Assembly: GCF_014230315.1 (NCBI RefSeq)
Contig: NZ_JACLAW010000004.1
Location: 124,001-188,000, forward strand
DNA length: 64,000 nucleotides
Direction: 5' to 3'
From: Novosphingobium flavum
GTDB lineage: Bacteria > Pseudomonadota > Alphaproteobacteria > Sphingomonadales > Sphingomonadaceae
Numbering within the stretch: position 1 is the stretch's first letter; every line of letters starts with the position of its first letter. Made by a program: the position numbers and the translations under genes. Below, piece after piece: positions 55,929 through 64,000 of the stretch. The notes beneath the pieces are model-generated. The model did no database searches. It saw nothing but the letters and a program-made list of their open reading frames with translations, and was not told where the DNA came from.

Positions 55929-57344
55929 ATGATTGCCGACCTCGTCATCAACGGCGCGACGCTCGTCACCGACAGCGCCATGTTCCCCGCCTCGATCGCG
56001 ATCAAGGACGGCGCGATCCTGGCGATCGGCGGGGCCGAGGCGATGCCCGAGGCCCGCGAGGTGCTCGACGCCGCAGGCAAGTACCTCCTGCCTGGCGCGA
56101 TCGACGCCCATGTCCACTTCCGCGATCCGGGCTATACCCACAAGGAAACCTGGGAAACCGGCACGGCCAGCGCGGCCATGGGCGGGGTGACCACGGTGTT
56201 CGAGATGCCCAACACCAACCCGCCGACGGGCACGGTGGAGGCGCTCAACCTCAAGCTCAAGTCGGCCGAGGCGGCCTATGTCGATTTCGGCATCTACGGC
56301 CTCCTCGGAGAGGACAATCTCGACCATCTCGAAGCCCTGATCGAAGGCGGCGTGGCGGCCTTCAAGTGCTTCATGGGCAATACCTTCGGCAACCTGCCCT
56401 CGCCGCCGTCGGGCGCGATCCTCGAAGGGTTCGAGATCGTGGCCAAGCATGGCTACCGGGTTGCGCTTCATGCCGAAAACGCCTCGATCATGGCTCGCCG
56501 CCAGACGAAGCTGCAGGCTGCCGGCCGGTGCGATCCCCTCGCGCACCTCGACGCGCGGCCGCCGGTCGTGGCGGTCGAAGCCGTGGCGCGCGCCGCGATC
56601 CTCGCCGAATGGACCGGCGCGCGCATCCACATCCTGCACGTTTCCTCGGGCGACGAACTGCGTCCGCTGCGCGAGGCCAAGGCCCGCGGGGTGGACATCA
56701 CCGCCGAGACCTGCCCGCACTACCTCCTGCTCGACGAGCATGCCTATACCGACAAGAAGTCGCTGATCCGCGTGAACCCGCCGGTGCGCGAGAAGGTTCA
56801 CCAGGACCAGCTGTGGCAGGGCGTGGCCGACGGCACGATCGACATGATCGCCACCGACCATGCCCCCCACAGCCACGACGAGAAGCACCGCGAGGACATC
56901 TGGAGCGCGGACTGCGGCTTCACCGGCGTCCAGACCCAGATGCCGCTGATGCTGAGCCAGGTCGTGGCCGGGCGGATGCCGATCACCCAGTACGTGCGGA
57001 TGACCTCGCTCGCCCCGGCCAAGGCCTTCGGCCTCTATCCGCGCAAGGGTGCGTTGCTGCCGGGCTCGGACGCCGACATCGTGATCGTCGACCTTGACCG
57101 CGAGACCGTGGTCGAATCGGGCGAGCTCCAGTCGAAGGGCAATTCGACCCCCTTCCACGGCTGGACCGCCAAGGGCGCGCCGATCCACACCCTGGTGCGC
57201 GGCCGCTTCGTGATGCGCGACGGCGAGCTGTGCACCGAGGCCAAGGGGCACGGGCTCAACGTGCGCCGCGTCCAGCAGATGCCGACCCCGACCCCGCGCA
57301 ACACCCACACGACCACGGCGGCCATTCTCGCCAGGCGTCCCTGA
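55929..57344 (+). CDS. Allantoinase/dihydropyrimidinase-type cyclic amidohydrolase
   Basis: The 471-residue product shows the amidohydrolase site: His61 and His63 in DAHVHFRDPG, a carboxylated Lys146 in AAFKCFMGN, His181 in HAEN, a histidine in ILHVSSG, and the catalytic aspartate in IATDHAPH. It is close to allantoinase and D-hydantoinase enzymes, which open five- or six-membered ureide rings in the cytoplasm. ATG 55929 follows AAAGAG at a good distance. It fits a pathway with HyuA/HyuB and urease. Confidence 0.88.
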   Translation: MIADLVINGATLVTDSAMFPASIAIKDGAILAIGGAEAMPEAREVLDAAGKYLLPGAIDAHVHFRDPGYTHKETWETGTASAAMGGVTTVFEMPNTNPPTGTVEALNLKLKSAEAAYVDFGIYGLLGEDNLDHLEALIEGGVAAFKCFMGNTFGNLPSPPSGAILEGFEIVAKHGYRVALHAENASIMARRQTKLQAAGRCDPLAHLDARPPVVAVEAVARAAILAEWTGARIHILHVSSGDELRPLREAKARGVDITAETCPHYLLLDEHAYTDKKSLIRVNPPVREKVHQDQLWQGVADGTIDMIATDHAPHSHDEKHREDIWSADCGFTGVQTQMPLMLSQVVAGRMPITQYVRMTSLAPAKAFGLYPRKGALLPGSDADIVIVDLDRETVVESGELQSKGNSTPFHGWTAKGAPIHTLVRGRFVMRDGELCTEAKGHGLNVRRVQQMPTPTPRNTHTTTAAILARRP

Positions 57345-57412
57345 ACGGGGGGCACCGATACGGGCGGCGCTGGCGGGGGTAGGTGACCGCCCATGCCAAC
57401 GCCGCTTCAGTT

Positions 57413-58762
57413 TCAGGGCAGGAAGCGCCCGGCCTTGCTCAACCAGGCATCGATCGCGTCGAAGGTGGTCTTCGTCGTGTCGCCGAACTGGCCCGGCGTG
57501 GTTTCGCAGGCCTTGCAGGTGTCGAGCATGTGGCTTGCACCCTCGATGAAGCCGATCGACTTGTCCGCGCTTTTCGCGTGGTTGTAGATTTCCTCGGCGG
57601 CAAGGCCTTCCCAGTGCCCGGTCATGCCAAGGGTCAGCAGCGGCACGGAAACCTGCTCCACATTGCCCGGAGGGCTGGCATAGGTCGAAGTCCAGTGAAC
57701 CCCGTGCACGGCGTGCTCGTCATAGTGGAAGTCCGGATCGACCCGGATCGCCGAACCCGACAGGAACTTGCGCACCGTGGTCTTCATCGCCGCGAAGCCG
57801 AAACTGGCGGTTTTGGGTTCGACCGGCTCGGCCACGCGCACCGAATGGACGATCCCGGTGCTGGTCGATCCATCCTTGTGGAACAATGGCCAGGCTTCGC
57901 GCGATGACGACAGCAGCCGGGTGTCCTGCGAATAGAGCTTGTTGTTCGGACCCAGCGAACTGGCCCCCGGAATATCGAGCGGTTCGTCGTCGCTGTACCG
58001 GCCCTTGCCGGCCTCGATCAGGGCCAGGCGCTGCTCGGCATAGCCGACCAGCCGATTGTAGCGGGCAGCCTCGGCGGCGAAGAAGCGGCGGGTGAATTCC
58101 GGGCTATAGGCGGTCCCGCCCTTGCGGTAGCCGTTGGCCGGGTTGAACATGTCCAGCGCGGGATCGGTCTTCATCCCGGTGGTCTCGTCGGTCACGGCCG
58201 GATCGATGCTGAACAGCATCATCGCCGCATTGCCGATATTGGCATCGGGCAGGACCACGCCGTCGGCCTTGGGCAGGCCGGCGAGATTGTCGGGGCACTT
58301 GTGGATCTTTTCCGCCGCCTGGCAGAAGGCGATCCCGTTTTCGGCGATGGCCTGGTAGGCGGTCACGATCGTGGCGCCGCCGCTGTGGCCCAGCAGCACG
58401 GTCTTTTCCACGCCCGGCACCTGCTTCAGCCAGGTCATGGCCATGCCGGTTTCCTTGAGCGTACGGTCGAAATCGTCGCCGCTGGGGTATTCGCACAGAA
58501 CGCGGTAACCGCGCTTGGCCAGTTCGGAGCAGGCCGGGAACGCCAGATAGTCACCCCCATGCGTGACCAGCACGCCGATCTTCGCGCGCGGCCCCGGCGT
58601 GGCGGGCTCGTAAAGCAGGCCGAGCACGGCCGAGGCATGGCGCACGAAAGTGGTGCGGATCGGTTGCTCCTGCGCCGCGGCAAGCCCGGGCTGGGTGAGC
58701 CCCAGCGCGAGGGCGGTTGCGGAAGCGAGACGGGCAAGTCGGCGGAATGGGGGCACGTTCAA
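57413..58762 (-). CDS. Secreted alpha/beta hydrolase
   Basis: The 449-residue product has a signal peptide (about residues 1-30, ending LAAAQE), the nucleophile elbow GHSGGAT in LLGHSGGATIV, and late histidines (for example in GASHML) that could complete the triad. It is larger than common esterases and the substrate is unknown. The start is TTG at 58762, supported by AAGGA five bases upstream; GTG 58756 is an alternative. It lies 76 bp downstream of the 956-residue TonB receptor on the same strand, so they may share a transcript and a substrate. Confidence 0.72.
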   Translation of the reverse strand: MNVPPFRRLARLASATALALGLTQPGLAAAQEQPIRTTFVRHASAVLGLLYEPATPGPRAKIGVLVTHGGDYLAFPACSELAKRGYRVLCEYPSGDDFDRTLKETGMAMTWLKQVPGVEKTVLLGHSGGATIVTAYQAIAENGIAFCQAAEKIHKCPDNLAGLPKADGVVLPDANIGNAAMMLFSIDPAVTDETTGMKTDPALDMFNPANGYRKGGTAYSPEFTRRFFAAEAARYNRLVGYAEQRLALIEAGKGRYSDDEPLDIPGASSLGPNNKLYSQDTRLLSSSREAWPLFHKDGSTSTGIVHSVRVAEPVEPKTASFGFAAMKTTVRKFLSGSAIRVDPDFHYDEHAVHGVHWTSTYASPPGNVEQVSVPLLTLGMTGHWEGLAAEEIYNHAKSADKSIGFIEGASHMLDTCKACETTPGQFGDTTKTTFDAIDAWLSKAGRFLP

Positions 58763-58838
58763 TTGGTTCCTTGCAGGTGGGGCAGAAAACGGGGTGAGGA
58801 CGCGCGCCGGGTCGCATGGCGCGCGTCCTCGAGGGAGA

Positions 58839-61709
58839 TCAGAACCGGGCGCGGATGCCGGCGGTGAAATAGCGGCCGACCGGATCGTCGAAGGCATTGG
58901 CCCAGCCTTGCCCCGGGCCGCCGGCGCCGTCGTTGCCCGAACCGGCGGTCAGCGGCGGCTGGGTGTTGAACAGGTTGGTCACGTTGACGAAGAACTCCGG
59001 ATGGGCCGGCGCATCGACCTTGAAGGTGAAGGTCAGGTCCGTATAGGCCAGCGGCTTGACGCTGCTGGCATAGATGATGCTCGCGCCGTTGCTGTTATAG
59101 GAGCTGGCCACCTGGCCGGTGTTCTGCATGGCACCGCGGAACCGTTCCTGCAGGTCGACCGCGAAGCCGCTGGTCACCTCGTAGTGCGCCGAGGCGGTGA
59201 TACGCAGGGCTGCCGTGGCCTGGTAGTTCGCGGCGCAGTTGGCGGCATCGCCGCAGTCGAACGGGGTAACGCCCGGCTGCAGGATGCGGATGTGCGGCTG
59301 GTACACCCCGAGCAGGCGGAACGAGGCCGGACGGCCCGCCACTTCGCCGCGATAGTTCAGCTCCATGTCGAAGCCGTAAGTGGAGACCGAGGCGATGTTG
59401 AGATACTGCGCGGCGATGGCGGTGACGTTGTTGGTCGTCGCCGTCGAGGTGAAGCCGGCTGGACGGGTCTGCAGGCTGCAATAGGGCGAATCATAGCCGG
59501 TCGAAGCCGTGGCGTAGCAAGCGTTCTGCACCGCCTGGTCCCAGCCGCGCACCTGCTGGATTGCGTCCTTCACCTTGATGTAGAACGTGTCGAACGCGAG
59601 GCTGAAGCCCGGCAGGCTGCCCGGCTGCCACACGATCCCGGCCGACCGGGTGATGCCCTTTTCCGCCTTCAGGTTCGGGTTGCCCTTGTTGACCGTGTTG
59701 TAGGCCACGTTGCCCGCGCCGGTCAGGTAGTCGGTGCCGGTGCTGGGCACGATGCTGATCGCCTGGTACATCTGGTACAGCGTCGGCGCGTGAATATCGC
59801 GGGAGAGCGTGCCGCGCGCGGTCAGGCCGTCGGTCAGCTTCCAGATCAGCCCGGCCTTCCAGGTCCAGTAGTCCCCGGCGTTCGAATAGCTGGTGTAGCG
59901 GGCCGCGCCGCTGAAGGTCAGGTCCCGCACCAGCGGCAGGTTGCCCAGCAGCGGAACGCTCACCTCGAGCGCGCCTTCCTTCACGTACTGGGCGATTTCC
60001 GACCGGTTGCCATAGACCTGGCCATAACGGCTCGATGCCGTGTTGCAGTTGGCCAGCGGCGTATAGGGGCAGGAGACATATTCGTCGAACGGATGATCGG
60101 TATCGTACTGCAGCGTGACCTTGCGCCATTCGCCCGAAAGCGAGGCCTTGAACGGCCCGGCCGGCAGGTCGAACAGCGTACCGTCGATATGGCCGAGCAC
60201 GTCGTAGAACTTGGTGTGGACGTTGAGGTGCGTGGTCCCGAGGACATAGGACATGGCCGCGGCGCTGGCCGAGGTCGGCCCGAACGGATTGAGCGGGACG
60301 CACGAGGGATCGGTGCCGTTGAGCTTGGCCCGGCAGACCACGTTGCCGCTGCCGTCAAGCACGGTGTCGAGCGCTTCGGCGATGTGCTGGTTGTCGGGGT
60401 TGTTGGTGATCGTGTCGACCAGCTTGGTATCGGCGTAAGTGCCGGTCAGGGCCCAGCCGAACTTGCCCAGATCGCCGTCGATGCCGGTGTTGAGATAGAG
60501 CTGCTTCTCATCGGCATTGTTGGCCATCAGCGGCGCCTGGCTGAAGATCTTGGTCAGCTTGAAGGTGGAGCCGCCCGCGCTCAGGGCGGTCTGCAGGTCG
60601 GAGGTCAGATAGGGATTGGTGCTCGACAGGGTGACGTTGTTGAGCGTCGCCCAGCCGTAGTACTGCAGGTTCTTCTTGTGGTTCCAGGCGCCCTGGATGA
60701 ACATGTGCGGGCCGCCGTCGGCCTGGTAATCGGCGCGCAGGAATATCTGGTCGGCCGTCAGCGGCGACTTGATGCCCGAGTCGTTGTAGGCGCCGTCACC
60801 GCCGACTTCGGTGTTGTTGCCACTGGTGGAAACACCGTGATTGAACGCGGTCGCCACCCCATTGGCGTTGAACACGTAGCCGTTGAGCGAACAGGTGCCG
60901 CACGAGATCAGGCCGCCGAACGAGCGGTTCGACTGACGGACGTTGCCGTAAAGGGTGTAGGGATTGGCGGCGGTGCCATTGCCGCCGAAGGCATAGTTGT
61001 TGAGCCAGGCCCGGTCCTGCCGGGAGAGCACGCCATCGTCGTGATAACGGCTGACGCTGCCTTCGACGTGGAGGTTGTCACCCAGATTGCCGCCGGCTGC
61101 CACGCCCAGCTTGTAGCTGAAATCATCGCCGTAAGTGGAGATGCCCGACTGGGCGATGACCTTGACGCCCTTGAAGGTCTTGTCGGTGACGAAGTTGACC
61201 ACGCCGGCCACCGCGTCGGAACCATATACCGCCGAGACGCCGCCGGTCACCACGTCGACCCGCTGGATCAGCATTTCGGGAATCGCGTCGACGTCGACGC
61301 CGCCGGTGAACAGGGTGGGCGGGAAGCGCTGGCCATCGAGCAGGATCAGCGTGCGATCGGGGGTCAGGTTGCGCAGGTTGATCAGCGAGGCCGCGCCATT
61401 GCCGCCATTGGGCGGCCCCGACTGCGAACCCGACGAAGGCCCCTTCGAACCGGCGAATTCGGGCAGGGCATTGAGACTGGCGACCAGCGTGGTCGGCTGG
61501 GTGCGGAGCAGTTCCTCGGCCGAGGCCACGGTGACCGGGGTCGGGCTGTTGTTGCCGTTGGTGATCAGGCGCGAACCGGTCACCACGATGTCCTGCGCGT
61601 TCGGCGCATCGGCGGGCGTTTCCTGCGCCTGTGCGCCGCCGCACAGCGCCACGCTTGCCGCGATCAGGATCGTGCTGCCCAGCAGCCGGGCCCCTGCGTT
61701 CCTCGTCAT
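58839..61709 (-). CDS. Large TonB-dependent receptor
   Basis: The 956-residue product has a signal peptide ending near GAQAQE, a TonB-box region DIVVTGSRL, a plug with RVDVVTGGVSAVYGSDAVAG and a large barrel ending FTAGIRARF. The start is ATG 61709 behind AGAGGGGA. At 956 residues it is near the upper end of the family and, with the coupled hydrolase, may import and process a complex molecule. The cognate two-component genes lie upstream on the same strand, about 300 bp away. Confidence 0.9.
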   Translation of the reverse strand: MTRNAGARLLGSTILIAASVALCGGAQAQETPADAPNAQDIVVTGSRLITNGNNSPTPVTVASAEELLRTQPTTLVASLNALPEFAGSKGPSSGSQSGPPNGGNGAASLINLRNLTPDRTLILLDGQRFPPTLFTGGVDVDAIPEMLIQRVDVVTGGVSAVYGSDAVAGVVNFVTDKTFKGVKVIAQSGISTYGDDFSYKLGVAAGGNLGDNLHVEGSVSRYHDDGVLSRQDRAWLNNYAFGGNGTAANPYTLYGNVRQSNRSFGGLISCGTCSLNGYVFNANGVATAFNHGVSTSGNNTEVGGDGAYNDSGIKSPLTADQIFLRADYQADGGPHMFIQGAWNHKKNLQYYGWATLNNVTLSSTNPYLTSDLQTALSAGGSTFKLTKIFSQAPLMANNADEKQLYLNTGIDGDLGKFGWALTGTYADTKLVDTITNNPDNQHIAEALDTVLDGSGNVVCRAKLNGTDPSCVPLNPFGPTSASAAAMSYVLGTTHLNVHTKFYDVLGHIDGTLFDLPAGPFKASLSGEWRKVTLQYDTDHPFDEYVSCPYTPLANCNTASSRYGQVYGNRSEIAQYVKEGALEVSVPLLGNLPLVRDLTFSGAARYTSYSNAGDYWTWKAGLIWKLTDGLTARGTLSRDIHAPTLYQMYQAISIVPSTGTDYLTGAGNVAYNTVNKGNPNLKAEKGITRSAGIVWQPGSLPGFSLAFDTFYIKVKDAIQQVRGWDQAVQNACYATASTGYDSPYCSLQTRPAGFTSTATTNNVTAIAAQYLNIASVSTYGFDMELNYRGEVAGRPASFRLLGVYQPHIRILQPGVTPFDCGDAANCAANYQATAALRITASAHYEVTSGFAVDLQERFRGAMQNTGQVASSYNSNGASIIYASSVKPLAYTDLTFTFKVDAPAHPEFFVNVTNLFNTQPPLTAGSGNDGAGGPGQGWANAFDDPVGRYFTAGIRARF

Positions 61710-62008
61710 GTCATTCCCCTCTTGCTTGGCCGGCGCCAATCCGGCGCCCGCCTGTTTCTCCGGCCCTCGGCGGCCCATGCAGCTGGCGGCACGGGCGCAA
61801 GGGTTCGTTCCGGCCGGACAGGTCCGGACGGCCAAAATCTGGCGGATGACTGGAATTCGCGCCCGCGGCGCGATGCCTTACCGCTCCCTTGATGCCGGGC
61901 TGATCGGCCCGGCCTGTTCTGCGATGCGAACTTGCGGCGGCAATTTAAACCGAATGTGAATGAGCCGAATTTCGTCGCGCGGCATTGCGCCGAGGCGCAC
62001 TAGCAAGC
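61710..62008 (-). promoter_or_regulatory. Upstream region of the large TonB receptor
   Basis: This 299-bp region lies between the histidine kinase gene and the receptor gene. It is AT-richer around 61940-61975, where CCGAAT occurs twice (61950 and 61965). This could be a response-regulator site, but the repeats are too short to assign with confidence. Confidence 0.35.
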
Positions 62009-63352
62009 TCAAACCGGCTGATGCCCTTGCGCGCGGCAGGGCAGATCCAGCACCGCCCGCAGGCCGCCGAAGCGGGGCGAACGCGCCAGAGAGAGCGAAC
62101 CGCCATAGAGATCCGCCAGTTCACGCACGATCGACAGGCCGAGCCCATAGCCTCCGGCAACCTCGTCAAGCCTGACGCCGGGCTGTACCACGCGTTCGAG
62201 TTGATCGCCGGGGATGCCGGGGCCATCATCTTCCACCGCGATCCGGACGCGCGCGCCTGCGCTTTGCGCCGCAACGGTCACCCGGGTAGCGGCAAATCGG
62301 CAGGCGTTCTCGATCAGGTTGCCGAGCATTTCGCCAAGATCCTCGGGATCGACCGCGACCGGGGTGGGATCGGGTATCTCAAGCACGATCGCCGCGCCTG
62401 TGTTGCCGCCGATCATCGCCATCGTGGCGCGCATCCGCTCGGCCGTCTCGGCCACATTGGCGTTTGCCCTTGTGCCGAGCGCCGCGCCGGCGTGGCGCGC
62501 GCGCCGCAGATGATGGGTCACGCGCTGGCCGATCTCCGCCACCAGTGCGAGGCTTTTCGGATCCGCCTGGTGCATTTCAAGTTCGAGCGACAGCGTGGAC
62601 AGCGGGGTCTTGATGGCGTGGGCGAGGTTCGCCGCATTGCGCCGCGCCGCCTCCAGCGCAGCATCGTTGCGCGAGATCAGGGCGTTGACCTCGCTCGCCA
62701 CCGCGCTGATGTCTCCCGGCAGGCCCGCCGACAAGGCGGGCGCCTTGCCCATGCGCACGTCGGAAACCTCGGCAGCCAGTTGCCGCAACGGGCGCAGGCC
62801 AAAGCGCACGACCAGCCCGGCACCGACGACCAGCAGGGCATAGGCGGCAAGGAGTGCCTCGGTCAGCACGCGGCGGGTATCGGCGATGGCCCGGTCCACC
62901 AGCAAGTTCGGGGCCATGACGGTGACCGTTACCGGGCCCGTGGGATGACGCGCCACCCTGCTTCGGGCGTGCATGGCCTGGCCCTCGGGATTCTCGCCGA
63001 ACACCGTCACGATGTTGTCCACCGCGTTGCGCTGCACATCCGGCGCCCGGGCATTGAGCAGTGGCTCGCCGCCCTGCCAGCTCCCGCGCGCCGAGGTCAC
63101 CTGCCAGCCCCAGCCGTTGGCGGGATGCTGCAGTTCGGGAAAGGGATAGAGCATCCCGCGCTCTAGCCGGCCATCCGCTCCCACCGCGCGCTCGAGTATG
63201 CGCACTTCTGAATCGATCTTGTCGTCGAGGTTGCGCATCATCGCCAGCCCGACCACGGTGGTCGTGACGTAGGACGCGGTGTAGACGGCCGCCGCCGGCA
63301 CGATGATCGCCACCAGCGCCATGCGCTGATGAATGGTCAGGCGCAGCTTCAT
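62009..63352 (-). CDS. Sensor histidine kinase (PhoQ/EnvZ-type)
   Basis: The 447-residue product has two membrane segments (about residues 10-32 and 167-187), a periplasmic sensor between them, a HAMP-like linker and a kinase domain. Visible are the phospho-accepting histidine in LAHAIKTPL, the N box LIENACRFA, and the G boxes DDGPGIPG and GYGLGLSIV. The start overlaps the response regulator gene by ATGA. The kinase would control the adjacent regulator; the signal is unknown. Confidence 0.9.
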   Translation of the reverse strand: MKLRLTIHQRMALVAIIVPAAAVYTASYVTTTVVGLAMMRNLDDKIDSEVRILERAVGADGRLERGMLYPFPELQHPANGWGWQVTSARGSWQGGEPLLNARAPDVQRNAVDNIVTVFGENPEGQAMHARSRVARHPTGPVTVTVMAPNLLVDRAIADTRRVLTEALLAAYALLVVGAGLVVRFGLRPLRQLAAEVSDVRMGKAPALSAGLPGDISAVASEVNALISRNDAALEAARRNAANLAHAIKTPLSTLSLELEMHQADPKSLALVAEIGQRVTHHLRRARHAGAALGTRANANVAETAERMRATMAMIGGNTGAAIVLEIPDPTPVAVDPEDLGEMLGNLIENACRFAATRVTVAAQSAGARVRIAVEDDGPGIPGDQLERVVQPGVRLDEVAGGYGLGLSIVRELADLYGGSLSLARSPRFGGLRAVLDLPCRAQGHQPV

Positions 63353-64000
63353 CCTTGCCGGGCTGTCAGCCGATAGCCAAGACCGCGCACCGTCTCGATC
63401 ATTTCGCGGCCGATCTTGCGGCGCAGACGGCCAATGATCACGTCGAGCGAATTGCTCTCCACATCGTCGGCATAGCCATAGAGATAGTCGCTCAGCGAAC
63501 TGCGCTGGACCACGATTTCCTTGTTGTGCAGCAGCTTCTCCAGCAGCCGCGTTTCAAACGCGGTGAGCGAGAGGATGTCCTCGCCCATGTAGAACGCCCC
63601 GCTCAGGATATCCTGGCTCAGCCGGCCGCAACGGATCACCCGGTCCGCCGGCCCGCGCGACCGCCGCACGAGGGCCTTGAGGCGCAGCAGCAGTTCCTTG
63701 GCCAGGAACGGCTTGGTCAGGTAATCGTCGGCCCCGGCGGTAAAGCCCGCTTCCTTGTCGCTCCACCCGTCACGCGCCGTCAGGATCAGCGTGGGGCACG
63801 AGAGCCCCGCCCGGCGCCATTCCCGCAGGACCTCCAGGCCGTCGAGCCTGGGCAAGCCAAGATCGAGCACGGCGCAGTCATAGGCCTCGCTGCGCCCGAG
63901 ATGGACTGCGTCCTCGCCGTTGCGAGCGACATCGATGGTCAGGCCTTCGCGCTGGAACAGGCGGACGAGAGCTTCGGCCAGTTCCGGATCGTCCTCGGCA
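63349..64000 (-). CDS. OmpR-family response regulator, 5' end beyond the window
   Basis: The visible 217 codons cover most of the receiver domain, with the phospho-accepting aspartate in AVLDLGLPRLDG and the lysine in DYLTKPF, and the C-terminal winged-helix DNA-binding domain ending in ETVRGLGYRLTA. The frame runs off the right edge, where the remaining N-terminal codons (VVEDDxx-type start) are missing. It is the first gene of the pair with the kinase and may control the downstream TonB receptor. Confidence 0.92.
   Translation of the reverse strand, partial: AEDDPELAEALVRLFQREGLTIDVARNGEDAVHLGRSEAYDCAVLDLGLPRLDGLEVLREWRRAGLSCPTLILTARDGWSDKEAGFTAGADDYLTKPFLAKELLLRLKALVRRSRGPADRVIRCGRLSQDILSGAFYMGEDILSLTAFETRLLEKLLHNKEIVVQRSSLSDYLYGYADDVESNSLDVIIGRLRRKIGREMIETVRGLGYRLTARQG

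Noticed and set aside
58650..61892. A continuous open frame of over 1000 codons on the plus strand, antisense to the large TonB receptor
   Set aside because: It is rich in Arg, Gly, Val and Ala runs, lacks any domain, and is the expected by-product of a G+C-rich gene whose minus-strand frame has clear receptor motifs.
61950..61970. CCGAAT pairs read as a PhoP-type box
   Set aside because: The period is 15 bp rather than 11 and the words differ from known PhoP sites; kept only as a weak note.

Overview
The window is about 67% G+C, with densely packed genes, many 4-bp ATGA/GTGA stop-start overlaps, large TonB-dependent receptors of the IVVTxxRR type and several polysaccharide genes. This fits an alphaproteobacterium of the order Sphingomonadales (Novosphingobium/Sphingobium-like). 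That placement rests on gene style and protein recognition only. No rRNA, tRNA, CRISPR array, insertion sequence, integrase or phage gene was seen.

Layout. (1) About 1-13,700: envelope and polysaccharide genes: a multi-pass membrane protein cut by the window edge, a membrane-anchored PAF-acetylhydrolase-like esterase, a GtrB/DPM1-type glycosyltransferase, a GMC oxidoreductase coupled to a sugar-epimerase-like protein and a GT-C glycosyltransferase, a GtrA flippase, a second closely related GT-C enzyme, a membrane-bound PQQ glucose-type dehydrogenase and a secreted esterase. (2) About 14,050-25,300: the most unusual part. SGNH-like proteins and a GT2 enzyme are translationally chained to the E1-alpha and E1-beta subunits of a 2-oxoacid dehydrogenase and then to a free lipoyl-domain protein, with no E2 or E3. 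Facing them are a GTG-started protein combining a lipoyl-like half-domain with the same SGNH-like tail, a lipoyl-like protein without the carrier lysine, and a transglutaminase. Two glycosyltransferases and an acyltransferase-3 protein close the block. My working model is an acyl-transfer system that modifies a surface glycan.

(3) 25,450-32,420: a urease operon, ureD-A-B-C-E-F-G plus a HupE/UreJ nickel permease, followed by an exported M20 amidohydrolase. The 5' end of ureD is abnormal. (4) 32,426-57,344: a catabolic region: ATZ/TRZ-type amidohydrolase, TonB receptor, MFS transporter, four SDR enzymes, DUF1445 hydro-lyase, PhyH dioxygenase, glutamine-synthetase-like ligase, orphan Rieske oxygenase, LOG protein, aldehyde dehydrogenase, DUF3830 protein, Cys/Met-type PLP enzyme, IPNS-like oxygenase, hydantoinase/5-oxoprolinase subunits A and B, a LysR regulator and an allantoinase/dihydropyrimidinase-type hydrolase. 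The ring-opening enzymes and urease suggest use of a cyclic ureide, lactam or other N-rich substrate. The substrate itself cannot be read from sequence.

(5) 57,413-64,000: a secreted alpha/beta hydrolase, a 956-aa TonB receptor and a two-component system (sensor kinase and response regulator cut by the window edge), all on the minus strand.

Several genes have unusual starts (TTG or GTG). Three of the four SDRs carry Gly where the catalytic Ser should be, and one of those three has an AT-rich 5' end that looks recombinant.
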